From: DATFKA01 sp035268885
GTDB taxonomy: Bacteria > Bacteroidota > Bacteroidia > Chitinophagales > Saprospiraceae
NCBI GenBank assembly: GCA_035268885.1
Contig: DATFKA010000073.1
Span: 25,386-89,385 of the forward strand
Direction of reading: 5' to 3'
Length of the DNA: 64,000 nucleotides
Below the pieces are notes generated by a model. The model saw only the letters and a list, made by a program, of their open reading frames with translations, was not told the DNA's origin and did not search any database. Made by a program: the position numbers and the translations under genes. Of this stretch, positions 18,418 through 26,364 are shown in pieces (the first letter of the stretch is position 1; each line of letters opens with the position of its first letter).

Positions 18418-18821
18418 TCGGCGATTTGCGCAAACGCTTCCCGAATCTTGGCCGCTGTTTGGGCCAATTCGTCGGGACTGACTTCCAGTTTGGGACGTTC
18501 AAAATTGATGTCGCCAATTTTATTGAGCGGCACCAGATGTACGTGGGCATGGGGTACTTCTACGCCGATGACGGCTACGCCGATGCGCAGGCAGGGAATC
18601 ACGGCTTTTTGTGCCCTGGCTACTTTTTTGGCGAAGACCATTAGGCCAGCCAGTAGCTCGTCTTCTATATCAAAAATGTAATCAATTTCCTTTTTGGGGA
18701 TGACCAGGGTGTGACCCTGAGCCAGGGGAGCAATATCAAGAAAGGCCAGAAAATCTTCTGTTTCCGCAATTTTGTGGGCAGGGATTTCTCCCTCAACAAT
18801 TTTTGTGAAAATACTAGACAT
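18414..18821 (-). CDS. HIT family nucleotide hydrolase/transferase
   Basis: A 135-residue cytoplasmic protein of the histidine triad family (HinT/Fhit-like). HAHVHLVP at residues 91-98 is the catalytic triad; the middle histidine is the nucleophile that forms a nucleotidyl intermediate. The N-terminus SIFTKIVEGEIPAHKIAE and the LAFLDIAPLAQGHTLVIPKK block are typical of the HinT branch, which hydrolyses AMP conjugates such as adenosine phosphoramidates. Family members usually read GGQ-x-V before the triad; here the segment is GVEVPHAHVH. It lies convergent to the giant secreted protein gene, with overlapping stop codons, and downstream of greA on the same strand. Confidence 0.93.
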   Translation of the reverse strand: MSSIFTKIVEGEIPAHKIAETEDFLAFLDIAPLAQGHTLVIPKKEIDYIFDIEDELLAGLMVFAKKVARAQKAVIPCLRIGVAVIGVEVPHAHVHLVPLNKIGDINFERPKLEVSPDELAQTAAKIREAFAQIAD

Positions 18822-18842
18822 GGATAGATATGTGTTTTAGGG

Positions 18843-18872
18843 GAAGACCTTCACGCGCTTGCGAAGGTCTTC
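18843..18872. other. Strong hairpin upstream of the HIT gene
   Basis: GAAGACCTTC (18843-18852) and GAAGGTCTTC (18863-18872) form a perfect 10-bp stem with a 10-base loop. No T-run follows on either strand. It lies 22 bases before the HIT start on the minus strand, so it may be a leader structure or a site for a dimeric regulator. Confidence 0.5.
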
Positions 18873-18897
18873 AACCATTAGAATAAAGTCTATTACT

Positions 18898-19061
18898 TAA
18901 GTAAGTGGTCGATATTATGTATAAGTTTAGTTCAGTGCAATTTTGGGGTTCAACAAGGCAAAAAACGTAGCCGACGCAGCGCGTCGGTGAGGCTTTCTAA
19001 CGACGTGGAAGCCCAAAAGGGCCTGAAATAGGGTATAGATAATATTGAACACTTACTTACA
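18898..19061. repeat. Fold-back element B with REP-like core, overlapping the greA stop
   Basis: Terminal inverted repeats at 18899-18922 and about 19035-19059 match at about 22 of 25 positions (outer sequence AAGTAAGTG). The arms keep matching inward (TTCAG and TTTTGGG blocks) towards a central hairpin at 18971-18987. The right terminal repeat provides the TAA stop codon of greA. The centre belongs to the REP-like family also seen at 20010-20065 and near the end of the window. Confidence 0.65.
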
Positions 19062-19530
19062 ATGAAATATTGACCACCTCAAATGGAATGAGGCCTCCGG
19101 GGGTCTGCACCTCTACTTTATCGCCTATTTTCTTACCCAGCAGTGCTTTTCCGATCGGCGAACTAACGGATAGCTTTTTTTCTTTTAGGTTGGCCACCGA
19201 CTCCGAAACCAGTTGATACGTTACTTCGCGGTTGACTTTCAGGTTTTTTATGGTGACTTTTGTCAAAACGGTTACTTTGGAGGTGTCTACATCCGACTCC
19301 TTCATAATGCGGGCATTGGCCAGCATTTTTTCCAGTTTATTGATCTCCAGTTCCAGCAGGCCCTGAGCATCTTTCGCCGCATCGTATTCTGCGTTTTCGG
19401 ATAAATCTCCTTTCTCACGGGCCTCGGCAATCGCTTTAGCGGCCTGATCGCGACCATTAGTCTTCAAATCGTCCAGTTTGGCTCTTAGCCGCTCGTAATC
19501 TTCACGAATCATATAATCATAACTCGCCAT
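19057..19530 (-). CDS. greA: Transcription elongation factor GreA
   Basis: GreA binds the RNA polymerase secondary channel and stimulates cleavage of backtracked transcripts. At 157 residues it has normal length. The N-terminal antiparallel coiled coil (MIREDYERLRAKLDDLKT) carries the acidic tip segment EAREKGDLSENAEYDAAKD, the family signature. The C-terminal FKBP-like part reads VTYQLVSESVAN, LSVSSPIGKALLGKKIGD and VEVQTPGGLIPFEVVNISL. The stop codon comes from the terminal repeat of the fold-back element downstream. A terminator-like hairpin and a -7-like box lie about 250-300 bases upstream. Identification is certain. Confidence 0.97.
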   Translation of the reverse strand: MASYDYMIREDYERLRAKLDDLKTNGRDQAAKAIAEAREKGDLSENAEYDAAKDAQGLLELEINKLEKMLANARIMKESDVDTSKVTVLTKVTIKNLKVNREVTYQLVSESVANLKEKKLSVSSPIGKALLGKKIGDKVEVQTPGGLIPFEVVNISL

Positions 19531-19777
19531 AATGATAACTTTTTACAAGTTTTACAATCAGATCATTCTGTTCCCGCTTATCTACCTCTCAATGATTAGC
19601 TTAGTCTCCCGCTCAAGTAGAAATCTTACTTGCGAAAAGTGCTATCTTGCTTATTCCTTCTAAAGATGGAGCCGGTATTGCTTAGAAGAGAGTCAGACAA
19701 ATAGGGGGTTTGAACAATCCCGTTTAATATACTTTCAAAGTAGTTGAATAAAATCTTTTACCGCTTTTCTACTTCGA

Positions 19778-19818
19778 CAAAAAATAAGAACGCTCCTACA
19801 GCTTGTGTAGAAACGTTC
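19778..19818 (-). terminator. Terminator or attenuator upstream of greA
   Basis: GAACG and CTACA (19788-19800) pair with TGTAG and CGTTC (19806-19818) with a 3x3 internal loop. On the minus strand the hairpin is followed by TTATTTTTT. It would end transcripts arriving from the aldehyde dehydrogenase operon. A TATATTTG box (19830-19837) just upstream allows the alternative of a very short attenuated leader in front of greA. Confidence 0.6.
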
Positions 19819-20009
19819 AATGATAATTACAAATATAGCGTTTTTTCTTGAAGTTTGCTAGCGGTTCGGGTGTAAACCACAGCTTTTTATTAGGGCTTTC
19901 TATAGTGTTTTAAAATACGACCACCGGCTAATTTTTTATCAAAAAAAAATCGTTTAGGAATGAGTTAATAATAAACTACACATCTTTACTTGTACTTTTG
20001 CCGCCCAGT

Positions 20010-20065
20010 TTCGTTAAAAAGCCTCGTCGATGCGCTGCATCGCCTGCATTTTTCGCCTCACTGAG
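20010..20065. repeat. REP-like hairpin element, copy 2
   Basis: The hairpin CGATGC-GCT-GCATCG (20028-20042) is flanked by TTCGTTAAAAAGCC on the left and ATTTTTCGCCTCACTGAG on the right. Read on the minus strand the flanks align with the copies at 18955-19006 and 63915-63975, while the stem sequence differs. Confidence 0.6.
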
Positions 20066-20114
20066 CAGCAAAATATCTTCGTAAATCTTGTATACTTTAT
20101 TAATGCCTCATTTC

Positions 20115-21482
20115 TTAAGCGATGCTAACTGTCTTAATATTGACAAATTCACGGATACCCAGGGCGGAGAGCTCTCTGCCGTAGCCACTAATACCAATGC
20201 CGCCAAAGGGTAGCCTCGGATCGGAATTGACCATATCATTTACGAAGCAACTACCCGCTTCGATGTCCTCTTTCGCAATACGTTCCCCACGGGCCAGGTT
20301 TTTGGTGAAAACGGCAGCCCCCAGGCCAAAGTCAGTATCATTAGCCAGTTCGATAGCGGCAGCCTCGTCTTTGACTTTAAATACCGCAGCCACCGGGCCG
20401 AATAGTTCTTCTTCGTAGGCCGGCATTCCTGGTTTTATATCCGTAAGAATAGTAGCCGGATAATAAGCACCAGGGCCGTTTGGAATCTCTCCTCCCATGA
20501 TACATTTTGCTCCTTTTTCTATGCTTTTACTGACTTGTCGGTGTAAGGTTTCTCGCAGGTCTGGTCGAGCTAGTGGTCCCAGGGTAGTTTTTTCGTCGAA
20601 GGGGTCACCCATGACCGCTTCGCTCATTTGGGATTTGAATTTTTCCAGGAAGCTATCGTAGACCGATTCGACGATAATGAATCGTTTGGCGCCAATGCAG
20701 CTTTGACCGTTATTCTTTAGGCGACCTTCTGCACAAATGGCAGCGGCTTGATCCAGATCGGCATCATCCAATATGATGTATGGGTCGCTACCCCCTAGCT
20801 CTAAAACGGTTTTCTTGATTTGTGCCCCCGCTTGACTGGCTACAATGCTTCCGGCTTTTTCACTGCCGGTCAGTGTTACTGCCCTGACAAAGCGATCTTC
20901 AATAACCGACTTTACCATATCAGAGGGGATATGTAGATTAGTGAGGCTGCCTTCCGGAAAACCAGCTCTACGAAAGATGCGTTCAATCGCCTGGGCACAG
21001 CCTGGCACATTAGAGGCGTGTTTCAATAGAGCAGTATTGCCCGCCATCAGAGCGGGAGCGGCAAAGCGGAATACCTGCCAGTAGGGATAATTCCAGGGCA
21101 TAACAGCTAGCACTACCCCCAGGGGCTGATAACTAATATAGCTCTTACGGGCATCAGTCTCGATCATCTCATCGGAGAGAAAAACGGCCGCCTCCTGAGC
21201 ATAGTATTCGCAGACCCAAGCACACTTTTTTACTTCGGCAACGGCACTACTAAAGGTTTTGCCCATTTCCCGGCTGGCTATTTCGGCGTATTCATCCGCA
21301 TTCTTCTCGAGTTCAGCGGCTACGGCCATCATCAACCGGGCCCGCTCTTCAAAGGGTACTTTCTTCCAGTTCCGGAAGGCTTGGTGCGCTTTATTGATTC
21401 GGCCTTTTAGTTGACCATTGTCTAAGGCTTCGTAGGTGTCCAGCACCTCTTCGGTGGCTGGGTTTATAGCTTCAATTGTCAT
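20115..21482 (-). CDS. NAD(P)-dependent aldehyde dehydrogenase, succinate-semialdehyde type
   Basis: A 455-residue aldehyde dehydrogenase of the short Sad/YneI branch. The Glu of LELGGSDP (about residue 228) activates water and the Cys of NNGQSCIGAK (about 262) is the nucleophile. VLAVMPWNYPYWQVFRF and GNTALLKHASNVP build the cofactor and oxyanion sites. The likely reaction is oxidation of succinate semialdehyde or a similar short aldehyde. It lies 30 bases downstream of an acetolactate-synthase-like gene and is probably co-transcribed with it. A 2-oxoacid decarboxylase-like TPP enzyme followed by an aldehyde dehydrogenase would be a sensible pair, but the substrate is inferred. Confidence 0.88.
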   Translation of the reverse strand: MTIEAINPATEEVLDTYEALDNGQLKGRINKAHQAFRNWKKVPFEERARLMMAVAAELEKNADEYAEIASREMGKTFSSAVAEVKKCAWVCEYYAQEAAVFLSDEMIETDARKSYISYQPLGVVLAVMPWNYPYWQVFRFAAPALMAGNTALLKHASNVPGCAQAIERIFRRAGFPEGSLTNLHIPSDMVKSVIEDRFVRAVTLTGSEKAGSIVASQAGAQIKKTVLELGGSDPYIILDDADLDQAAAICAEGRLKNNGQSCIGAKRFIIVESVYDSFLEKFKSQMSEAVMGDPFDEKTTLGPLARPDLRETLHRQVSKSIEKGAKCIMGGEIPNGPGAYYPATILTDIKPGMPAYEEELFGPVAAVFKVKDEAAAIELANDTDFGLGAAVFTKNLARGERIAKEDIEAGSCFVNDMVNSDPRLPFGGIGISGYGRELSALGIREFVNIKTVSIA

Positions 21483-21512
21483 AATTTAGTATAGTTGTAG
21501 TTGGTTTTATTA

Positions 21513-23207
21513 TTAAGCGATTCCCTTGGCTGCTTCTTTTTGTTTTTCGGGCTCATTTGCAAAATAGGATTCTAATTTTTCTGTGAGCGCTTGATTTATA
21601 GAGGGATCTACGGGGACTTCGATTAAGTGGATACCCTTACGGCTCAGCGCCTTATCCAGCATTCCGGATAATTCTGCGGGAGTCTCCGGTCGGTAGCCTA
21701 TAATATCGAAGCTTTCCGCTAATTTCACAAAATCGGGATTATTTAATTGGGTGCCAGTAGATTTACCCTGATGACGCTTCTGTTTCCAACTGATCAGGCT
21801 ATAATCATCATCCTTAAGGACAATGTAGGTAATATTCAGATTTAATCTTTTGGCCGTAGCCAATTCCTGTACGTTCATCATAAACCCACCATCACCGGCT
21901 ACCGCCACTACCTGTCGATCCGGATAACGCAGGGCAGCCGCAATGGCACCGGGTAGAGCAATACCCATACTGGCCAGACCATTACTAATTAGGCAACCAC
22001 CCGGCTGGAAAGTTTTGAAGTTACGGGCAATCCACATCTTGTGGCTCCCCACGTCACTAATCAACAGGGCATCGCGATTCATTTTTTCCCGGAGCACATT
22101 TAGCACACCCGGCACGTAGAAAACAGGAGTATCCGGTTCCAGATCGTAAGAGGCAATATCTTCGTGAATCCGCTCGCGGATATCGGCGTACCAAACGGGT
22201 AGATTCCGGTATTGATCTCCCATGGTGAGTTGATTGTAGAGTTTCTTGAGTGTCGTGGTGATATCACCAATCATTTCAACAATAGGTTGATAATGTTGGT
22301 AGACTTCGGCGTGCTCGTAGTCAATGTGAATGATTCTCTTGTTTCCCCTGGGGTTCCACAGTTTGGGATTGTGCTCTGCGATATCAAAGCCAACACTGAT
22401 AATTAGATCTGCTTTCTCAAAAGCTTCACTAATGTAGTCGTCAAAATTGAGCCCGATGGCCATTAGAGATTGGGGCGAGTCGTCCGGGATGGCCCCTTTA
22501 CCCATGAAAGTAGTCGCCACGGGAATTTTGGTGTACTCTACCAGCGTTTTGATGGCATCACTGCAAGTTTTGCGAATGGCTCCATTACCTGCCAGGATAA
22601 GTGGAAAAGCGGAGCGCTTGATTTGTTGCAGCACTTTCAACATGGCGTCACCATTAGGAGCGGGACGAAAAGTTTCTGCATCCTGTAAGACGGGCATCTC
22701 TTTCGGTAACTCTTGCATGGCCACATCTTCTGGCAGTTCAATATGAGTCGCCCCGGGTTTTTCCATTTCGGCCAGTTTGAAAGCTTTGCGAACCGTTTCG
22801 GTGACAATCTGGGGGGTTGAGATACTGGTATTCCATTTGGTGATGGGTTCGAAAATTTGTGTGATATCCAGGTTTTGATGGCTCTCGTGGTGAAGACGCT
22901 GCAGGCTACCCTGCGCGGTAATGGCTACCAGGGGCGCTTTGTCCAAGTGGGCATCGGCTACACCCGTAACCAAATTGGTCGCTCCCGGACCCAGGGTGGA
23001 CATGCATACACCCGCTTTGCCCGTTAATCTTCCCCAGACATTAGCCATAAAAGCGGCGCCCTGCTCGTGACGGCAGGGAACAAAGGCTATATCTTCTTTT
23101 TCATCAATCGCAAAGAGTAAATCCTCATTCTCTTCACCGGGGACACCAAAAATATATTCAACGCCCTCCTGCTGTAAGCAATCTACTAGTTTTTCTGCGG
23201 TGGTCAT
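21513..23207 (-). CDS. Thiamine-diphosphate enzyme, acetolactate synthase large-subunit-like
   Basis: A 564-residue TPP-dependent enzyme. The N-terminal domain has FGVPGEENEDLLFAI and the catalytic Glu of CRHEQGAAFMA (about residue 48). The C-terminal TPP motif is VAGDGGFMMNVQELATAKRLN, ending in the conserved Asn region. STLGPGATNLVTGVADA is typical of the acetolactate synthase/IlvB family. No small regulatory subunit (ilvN/ilvH) or ilvC is nearby, which favours a catabolic or specialised enzyme over branched-chain synthesis. It is followed at 30 bases by an aldehyde dehydrogenase. The upstream region carries a solo GAAGCGGTTTAAA repeat end 25 bases before the start. Confidence 0.85.
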   Translation of the reverse strand: MTTAEKLVDCLQQEGVEYIFGVPGEENEDLLFAIDEKEDIAFVPCRHEQGAAFMANVWGRLTGKAGVCMSTLGPGATNLVTGVADAHLDKAPLVAITAQGSLQRLHHESHQNLDITQIFEPITKWNTSISTPQIVTETVRKAFKLAEMEKPGATHIELPEDVAMQELPKEMPVLQDAETFRPAPNGDAMLKVLQQIKRSAFPLILAGNGAIRKTCSDAIKTLVEYTKIPVATTFMGKGAIPDDSPQSLMAIGLNFDDYISEAFEKADLIISVGFDIAEHNPKLWNPRGNKRIIHIDYEHAEVYQHYQPIVEMIGDITTTLKKLYNQLTMGDQYRNLPVWYADIRERIHEDIASYDLEPDTPVFYVPGVLNVLREKMNRDALLISDVGSHKMWIARNFKTFQPGGCLISNGLASMGIALPGAIAAALRYPDRQVVAVAGDGGFMMNVQELATAKRLNLNITYIVLKDDDYSLISWKQKRHQGKSTGTQLNNPDFVKLAESFDIIGYRPETPAELSGMLDKALSRKGIHLIEVPVDPSINQALTEKLESYFANEPEKQKEAAKGIA

Positions 23208-23232
23208 GTGTGTTTTGGTTTATTTGGTTGTT

Positions 23233-23250
23233 GAAGCGGTTTAAAATTAT
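23233..23250. repeat. Solo end of fold-back element A
   Basis: GAAGCGGTTTAAAATTAT matches the terminus of element A over its first 13 bases. No inverted partner is visible nearby. It lies 25 bases upstream of the minus-strand TPP enzyme gene. Confidence 0.45.
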
Positions 23251-23269
23251 CTTATTTAAAGTAGCCGGA

Positions 23270-23968
23270 CTAATTAATTCTCCTTAAGTCTTGTTGGGCT
23301 TTTCGAAGAATTTCCTTCTGGGTTTGCAGTTTTTCCTGCTGTTTTTCCAGGGTGGCAATTTTTTCCTTTCGCTCGGCTTCCATTTCACGGATTTCCTTTT
23401 TGAGTTTTTCAATGTCTTTGGTATTGCGATCAATATCTTTCTGCAAATCTTTGGTGTCGTCCTGCAGATCTTCAACCAAGTCGCTGGTCTCCTCAATCAA
23501 ATCTTTATGATATTCTGGAATATACTGTTCCAGAAAATCAATACTCAAGCGATAAACTTTCTGAAAGGACTCCGGATAGTTTTCTTCACTGAGATAAATA
23601 TCGTATCCCAGGGATACAAAAATGGTCATTTGGGTTTGGTGCTCGCCACGAGGTGCGGGAATAATTTCCGTATACCAGTTGAATTGCTTCTCAACGATTT
23701 TTTTCGCCTCCACTTTTTCTGCGTATAATTCATCCTTATTCGCAAAAAGACCATTCCCTTTTAGCTTAAAGCCATAGTTCTTTTTAAGGAAATCGTCGAA
23801 AGCATCTTTTACTTCATCGGCGGGTACGTCCAGATAAATGCGAATGCCCGAACGAGATGTTCCTTCTCGCTCGTAAATACCCTTTTCAATATCAATTGCC
23901 AGGGCAGTAAAATTTACACTGCTCAAAACGAATAATAGAATGGTAAGTCTTAATATAATGGTGTGCAT
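23270..23968 (-). CDS. Exported coiled-coil protein of unknown function
   Basis: A 232-residue protein with a signal peptide (MHTIILRLTILLFVLSSVNFTALA). Residues 25-150 form a compact alpha/beta-looking domain (IRIYLDVPADEVKDAFDDFLKK, FNWYTEIIPAPRG, MTIFVSLGYDIYLS). From about residue 160 to the end there is a long coiled coil rich in Glu, Lys and Gln (DLVEDLQDDTKDLQKDIDR, EIREMEAERKEKIATLEKQQ). No known family was recognised. It may act in the periplasm as a structural or oligomerising protein. It is divergent from the DUF2383 gene, with 114 bases between the two starts. Confidence 0.65.
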   Translation of the reverse strand: MHTIILRLTILLFVLSSVNFTALAIDIEKGIYEREGTSRSGIRIYLDVPADEVKDAFDDFLKKNYGFKLKGNGLFANKDELYAEKVEAKKIVEKQFNWYTEIIPAPRGEHQTQMTIFVSLGYDIYLSEENYPESFQKVYRLSIDFLEQYIPEYHKDLIEETSDLVEDLQDDTKDLQKDIDRNTKDIEKLKKEIREMEAERKEKIATLEKQQEKLQTQKEILRKAQQDLRRIN

Positions 23969-24082
23969 AGTTAATTCTTTATAGATAAAAACCCCAATCT
24001 CCTGGTATGTTCATTCCGTGTACATCGAACATCTGCCGGGCTGGCCCGTTTTAGAAGCGAATTAATTAAACAAACTATATTT

Positions 24083-24553
24083 ATGACAGACGCTAAAATT
24101 GATAAAGCCGTATTTAACCTATTAGATGATTTGATGACGAAGAACCGGGATGCAGTAGAAGGTTATAGTAAAGCTTCTTCCAATATTAGCGATATGGATA
24201 TGAAAGAAACCCTTATCAGCTATGCTAAGCGCCGGGAAGCCTTTGCAGAAGAATGGAAAGAAGAAATAAAGGAACTGGGAGGAGAATATACCAAAGGAAG
24301 TAGTTTAGCTTCTTCTGTGCATCGCACATGGATGGATATTGCTTCTACCTTTACTGGAAAAGAGAATCCATTCATTCTAAAGGAGTGCCTGCGTGGTGAA
24401 TTAGTCGCCCTGAAAGAATACGAAGATGCAGCTAAGAATGATTTCTTACCCGATTCTTCACAGAAAATCATTAGAAAGCACACCGAATTTTTGGAAGGTG
24501 TAATTAGAAATTTGAAAGACAAAATTGCTTACTACGAATCCGTAGAAGCATAA
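24083..24553 (+). CDS. DUF2383 (PA2169-type) ferritin-like four-helix protein
   Basis: A 156-residue all-helical cytoplasmic protein. The pattern LLDDLMTKNRDAVEGYSKAS, then LISYAKRREAFAEEWKEEI, then ECLRGELVALKEYEDA and RKHTEFLEGVIRNLKD is that of the PA2169 family (DUF2383), a ferritin-like bundle with repeated Glu and His residues. The family is often linked to general stress; its metal use is not proven. Upstream, ATGTTC and GAACAT (about 24007-24032) form an inverted repeat and CGGGCTGGCCCG (24040-24051) forms a hairpin followed by TTTT. No TAnnTTTG box is visible, so an alternative sigma factor is possible. Confidence 0.85.
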   Translation: MTDAKIDKAVFNLLDDLMTKNRDAVEGYSKASSNISDMDMKETLISYAKRREAFAEEWKEEIKELGGEYTKGSSLASSVHRTWMDIASTFTGKENPFILKECLRGELVALKEYEDAAKNDFLPDSSQKIIRKHTEFLEGVIRNLKDKIAYYESVEA

Positions 24554-24564
24554 TTAGACAAATA

Positions 24565-24734
24565 GAAGTTGTTTTAAAATTCTTCACTGAGTCCTTGGCA
24601 ATACATTGAAAGTCAATACGGCAGCTTTTTTTTCCTTCGTCCGCCTGAGGCGGATGGCTTCGAGAAAAAAAGTAGTCTTGTCTTGACTTCCAAGCCGTTA
24701 CCAATCATCTTACCAAGAATTCTTAAACAACTTC
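24565..24734. repeat. Fold-back element C (170 bp)
   Basis: GAAGTTGTTTTAAAATTCTT at 24565 faces the complement of GAAGTTGTTTAAGAATTCTT ending at 24734. Arms of about 80 bases remain similar (ATTGGY, GAAGTCAA and CTTTTTTTY blocks) and meet at the hairpin CCGCCTGAGGCGG (24641-24653). It lies between convergent genes and shows no coding sequence. Its termini resemble those of element A (GAAGnnnTTTAA). Confidence 0.65.
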
Positions 24735-24757
24735 ATAAAATAAATAGTAATTTGCTG

Positions 24758-24795
24758 GCTGCAAGTGCATTTCGTACTTGCAGCTTTTTTATTTT
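24758..24795 (+). terminator. Terminator of the DUF2383 gene
   Basis: GCTGCAAGT (24758-24766) pairs perfectly with ACTTGCAGC (24776-24784), followed by TTTTTTATTTT. The T-run overlaps the stop codon of the convergent gene. Confidence 0.85.
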
Positions 24796-26243
24796 CTTTT
24801 TGGCTGAAAAGCCTCCAGATTCTTGATCATTCCGTTAAAGACGAAATAGTGTAGCGGTATAATCGCATACCAATACAGCCTTCCCATAACACCATAGGGC
24901 CGAAAAGTAGCCGTTTGCTGCAACATAGGTTTTTCCTCCTCTTCCACGATATTAAATTCCAGCCAGGCTTCTCCGGGTAGTTTCATTTCGGCATATAGGA
25001 GTAATCTTTTTTCCGCATCATCGGCAATCAGGACTCGCCAAAAGTCTAGCGCGTCTCCTTCCTGAATTTTGTGTACATGGGTACGTCCCCGGCGCAGGCC
25101 AATACCACCAACCAATTTATCGAGGTAACCGCGAATCTTCCACAACCAATTGCCGTAATACCATCCGCGTTCGCCTCCAATGGCCTGGATATTGGCCCAA
25201 ACCTGCTCTTTGGTGTTATTCGTCACGGGGATCTCTTTATAGTCTACAAAGCAGCCGTAGGTGGGCACCTGCATATATTCCTGTAAAGAGCTTTTACTCG
25301 AACTACTGATCAGGGCATCCTTCCAGCTACTCGCAATGAGATTTTGCTCGATCTTTTGAAAAGCCATTCTGACGGCTTCTTTGTAAGGGATCATCTCAAT
25401 ATTGAGCATATCTACCAACTGATTATCGCGCACGACCACATCAATCTTCATGCTGTTGACTAAGTTAACGGCCAATGGGTAGGTAGTAGAGGTGACGAAA
25501 TACAGCCAGTAGGAAGAAAGTCTGGGCGTCATCACGGGTAAGGTAATAATGAGGCGTTTCAAATTGCGGACTTTGGCGTAGCCCAGGAGCATTTCCTGAT
25601 AGGTGAGCACCTCTTTACTGCCAATATCAAAACTTTGGTCGTAAGTGTCTTTGCGAAGCAGTACTTTCGTCAAAATCTCCACTACGTTTCGAATGGCTAC
25701 GGGCTGACATTTGGTATTTAACCAGCGCGGAGCAATCATAATTGGGAGCTTCTCCACCAGGTCCCGGACGATCTCAAAGGAGGCACTTCCCGAGCCGATG
25801 ATAATACCCGCACGAATGGCAGTAAGGGGGATTTTGGATTCGCCCAGAATTTTTTCAACCTGCAGACGGGATGCCAAATGTCTGGATAGTTTTTCTTCGT
25901 TGACAATACCGGTTAGGTAGATTACTTGCTGAGCTTGGGTCTGATCAATAAAATCCCTGAAATGACGAGCCGCTTTTGCTTCTAGTTCTTCAAAGTCGCT
26001 GATCGAATTCGACATGGAATGAATCAGATAATACGCGACATCAAAATCTTTGGGTGCTTCTTCCAGAGGGACTTCCTCCAGAAAATCAACCTGGAATAAG
26101 TGGATACGCTCGCGGTGTTGTTTGGGGTATTCAAAGCTGAGGGGATCGCGCACACAGGCGATAATCTCGTGCCCGGCTTCCAGCAGAACGGGTAGTATCC
26201 GTTTGCCAATGTATCCGGTAGCTCCAGTGAGGAGGATTTTCAT
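24789..26243 (-). CDS. SDR-type NAD(P)-binding epimerase-like protein with DUF2867 domain
   Basis: A 484-residue cytoplasmic protein. The N-terminus MKILLTGATGYIGKRILPVL carries the Gly-rich nucleotide-binding loop of atypical short-chain dehydrogenases, followed by AYYLIHSMSN and IYLTGIVNEEKLSRHLASR. The C-terminal 170 residues (from about IPVTNNTKEQVWANIQAIGG, then GWYYGNWLWKIRGYLDKLVGG and RTHVHKIQEGDALDFWRV) match DUF2867. This fusion is widespread in bacteria; the reaction is not known, and a lipid or carotenoid-type substrate has been suggested only by context elsewhere. It is monocistronic and divergent from the VOC gene. Confidence 0.85.
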   Translation of the reverse strand: MKILLTGATGYIGKRILPVLLEAGHEIIACVRDPLSFEYPKQHRERIHLFQVDFLEEVPLEEAPKDFDVAYYLIHSMSNSISDFEELEAKAARHFRDFIDQTQAQQVIYLTGIVNEEKLSRHLASRLQVEKILGESKIPLTAIRAGIIIGSGSASFEIVRDLVEKLPIMIAPRWLNTKCQPVAIRNVVEILTKVLLRKDTYDQSFDIGSKEVLTYQEMLLGYAKVRNLKRLIITLPVMTPRLSSYWLYFVTSTTYPLAVNLVNSMKIDVVVRDNQLVDMLNIEMIPYKEAVRMAFQKIEQNLIASSWKDALISSSSKSSLQEYMQVPTYGCFVDYKEIPVTNNTKEQVWANIQAIGGERGWYYGNWLWKIRGYLDKLVGGIGLRRGRTHVHKIQEGDALDFWRVLIADDAEKRLLLYAEMKLPGEAWLEFNIVEEEEKPMLQQTATFRPYGVMGRLYWYAIIPLHYFVFNGMIKNLEAFQPKRK

Positions 26244-26311
26244 AAGAAAGACTTTAATAGATAACCAAATAAGTTCTCGATAGTTCTTTTCGGGATTTTG
26301 TTCTTAAGGCT

Positions 26312-26319
26312 TATCTTTG
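26312..26319 (+). promoter_or_regulatory. -7 box of the VOC gene
   Basis: TATCTTTG fits TAnnTTTG and would start transcription about 40 bases before the ATG at 26365. No -33 box at the expected distance was seen. Confidence 0.35.
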
Positions 26320-26364
26320 ATTTGTTCCGGTAATTCAAAACTCAACAACTCAATCATTGAAACT

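Larger units (their letters stand above)
19531..20114. other. 584-base gene-free region upstream of greA
   Basis: No convincing coding sequence was found on either strand. It holds the terminator-like hairpin 19778-19818, a TAnnTTTG box at 19830-19837 on the minus strand, the REP-like element 20010-20065, and an AT-rich stretch at 19900-19980 whose purpose is unclear. Confidence 0.6.

Noticed and set aside
19993..20000. TACTTTTG on the plus strand as a promoter
   Set aside because: It lies in the outer arm of a REP-like element, with no plus-strand gene downstream and no -33 box.
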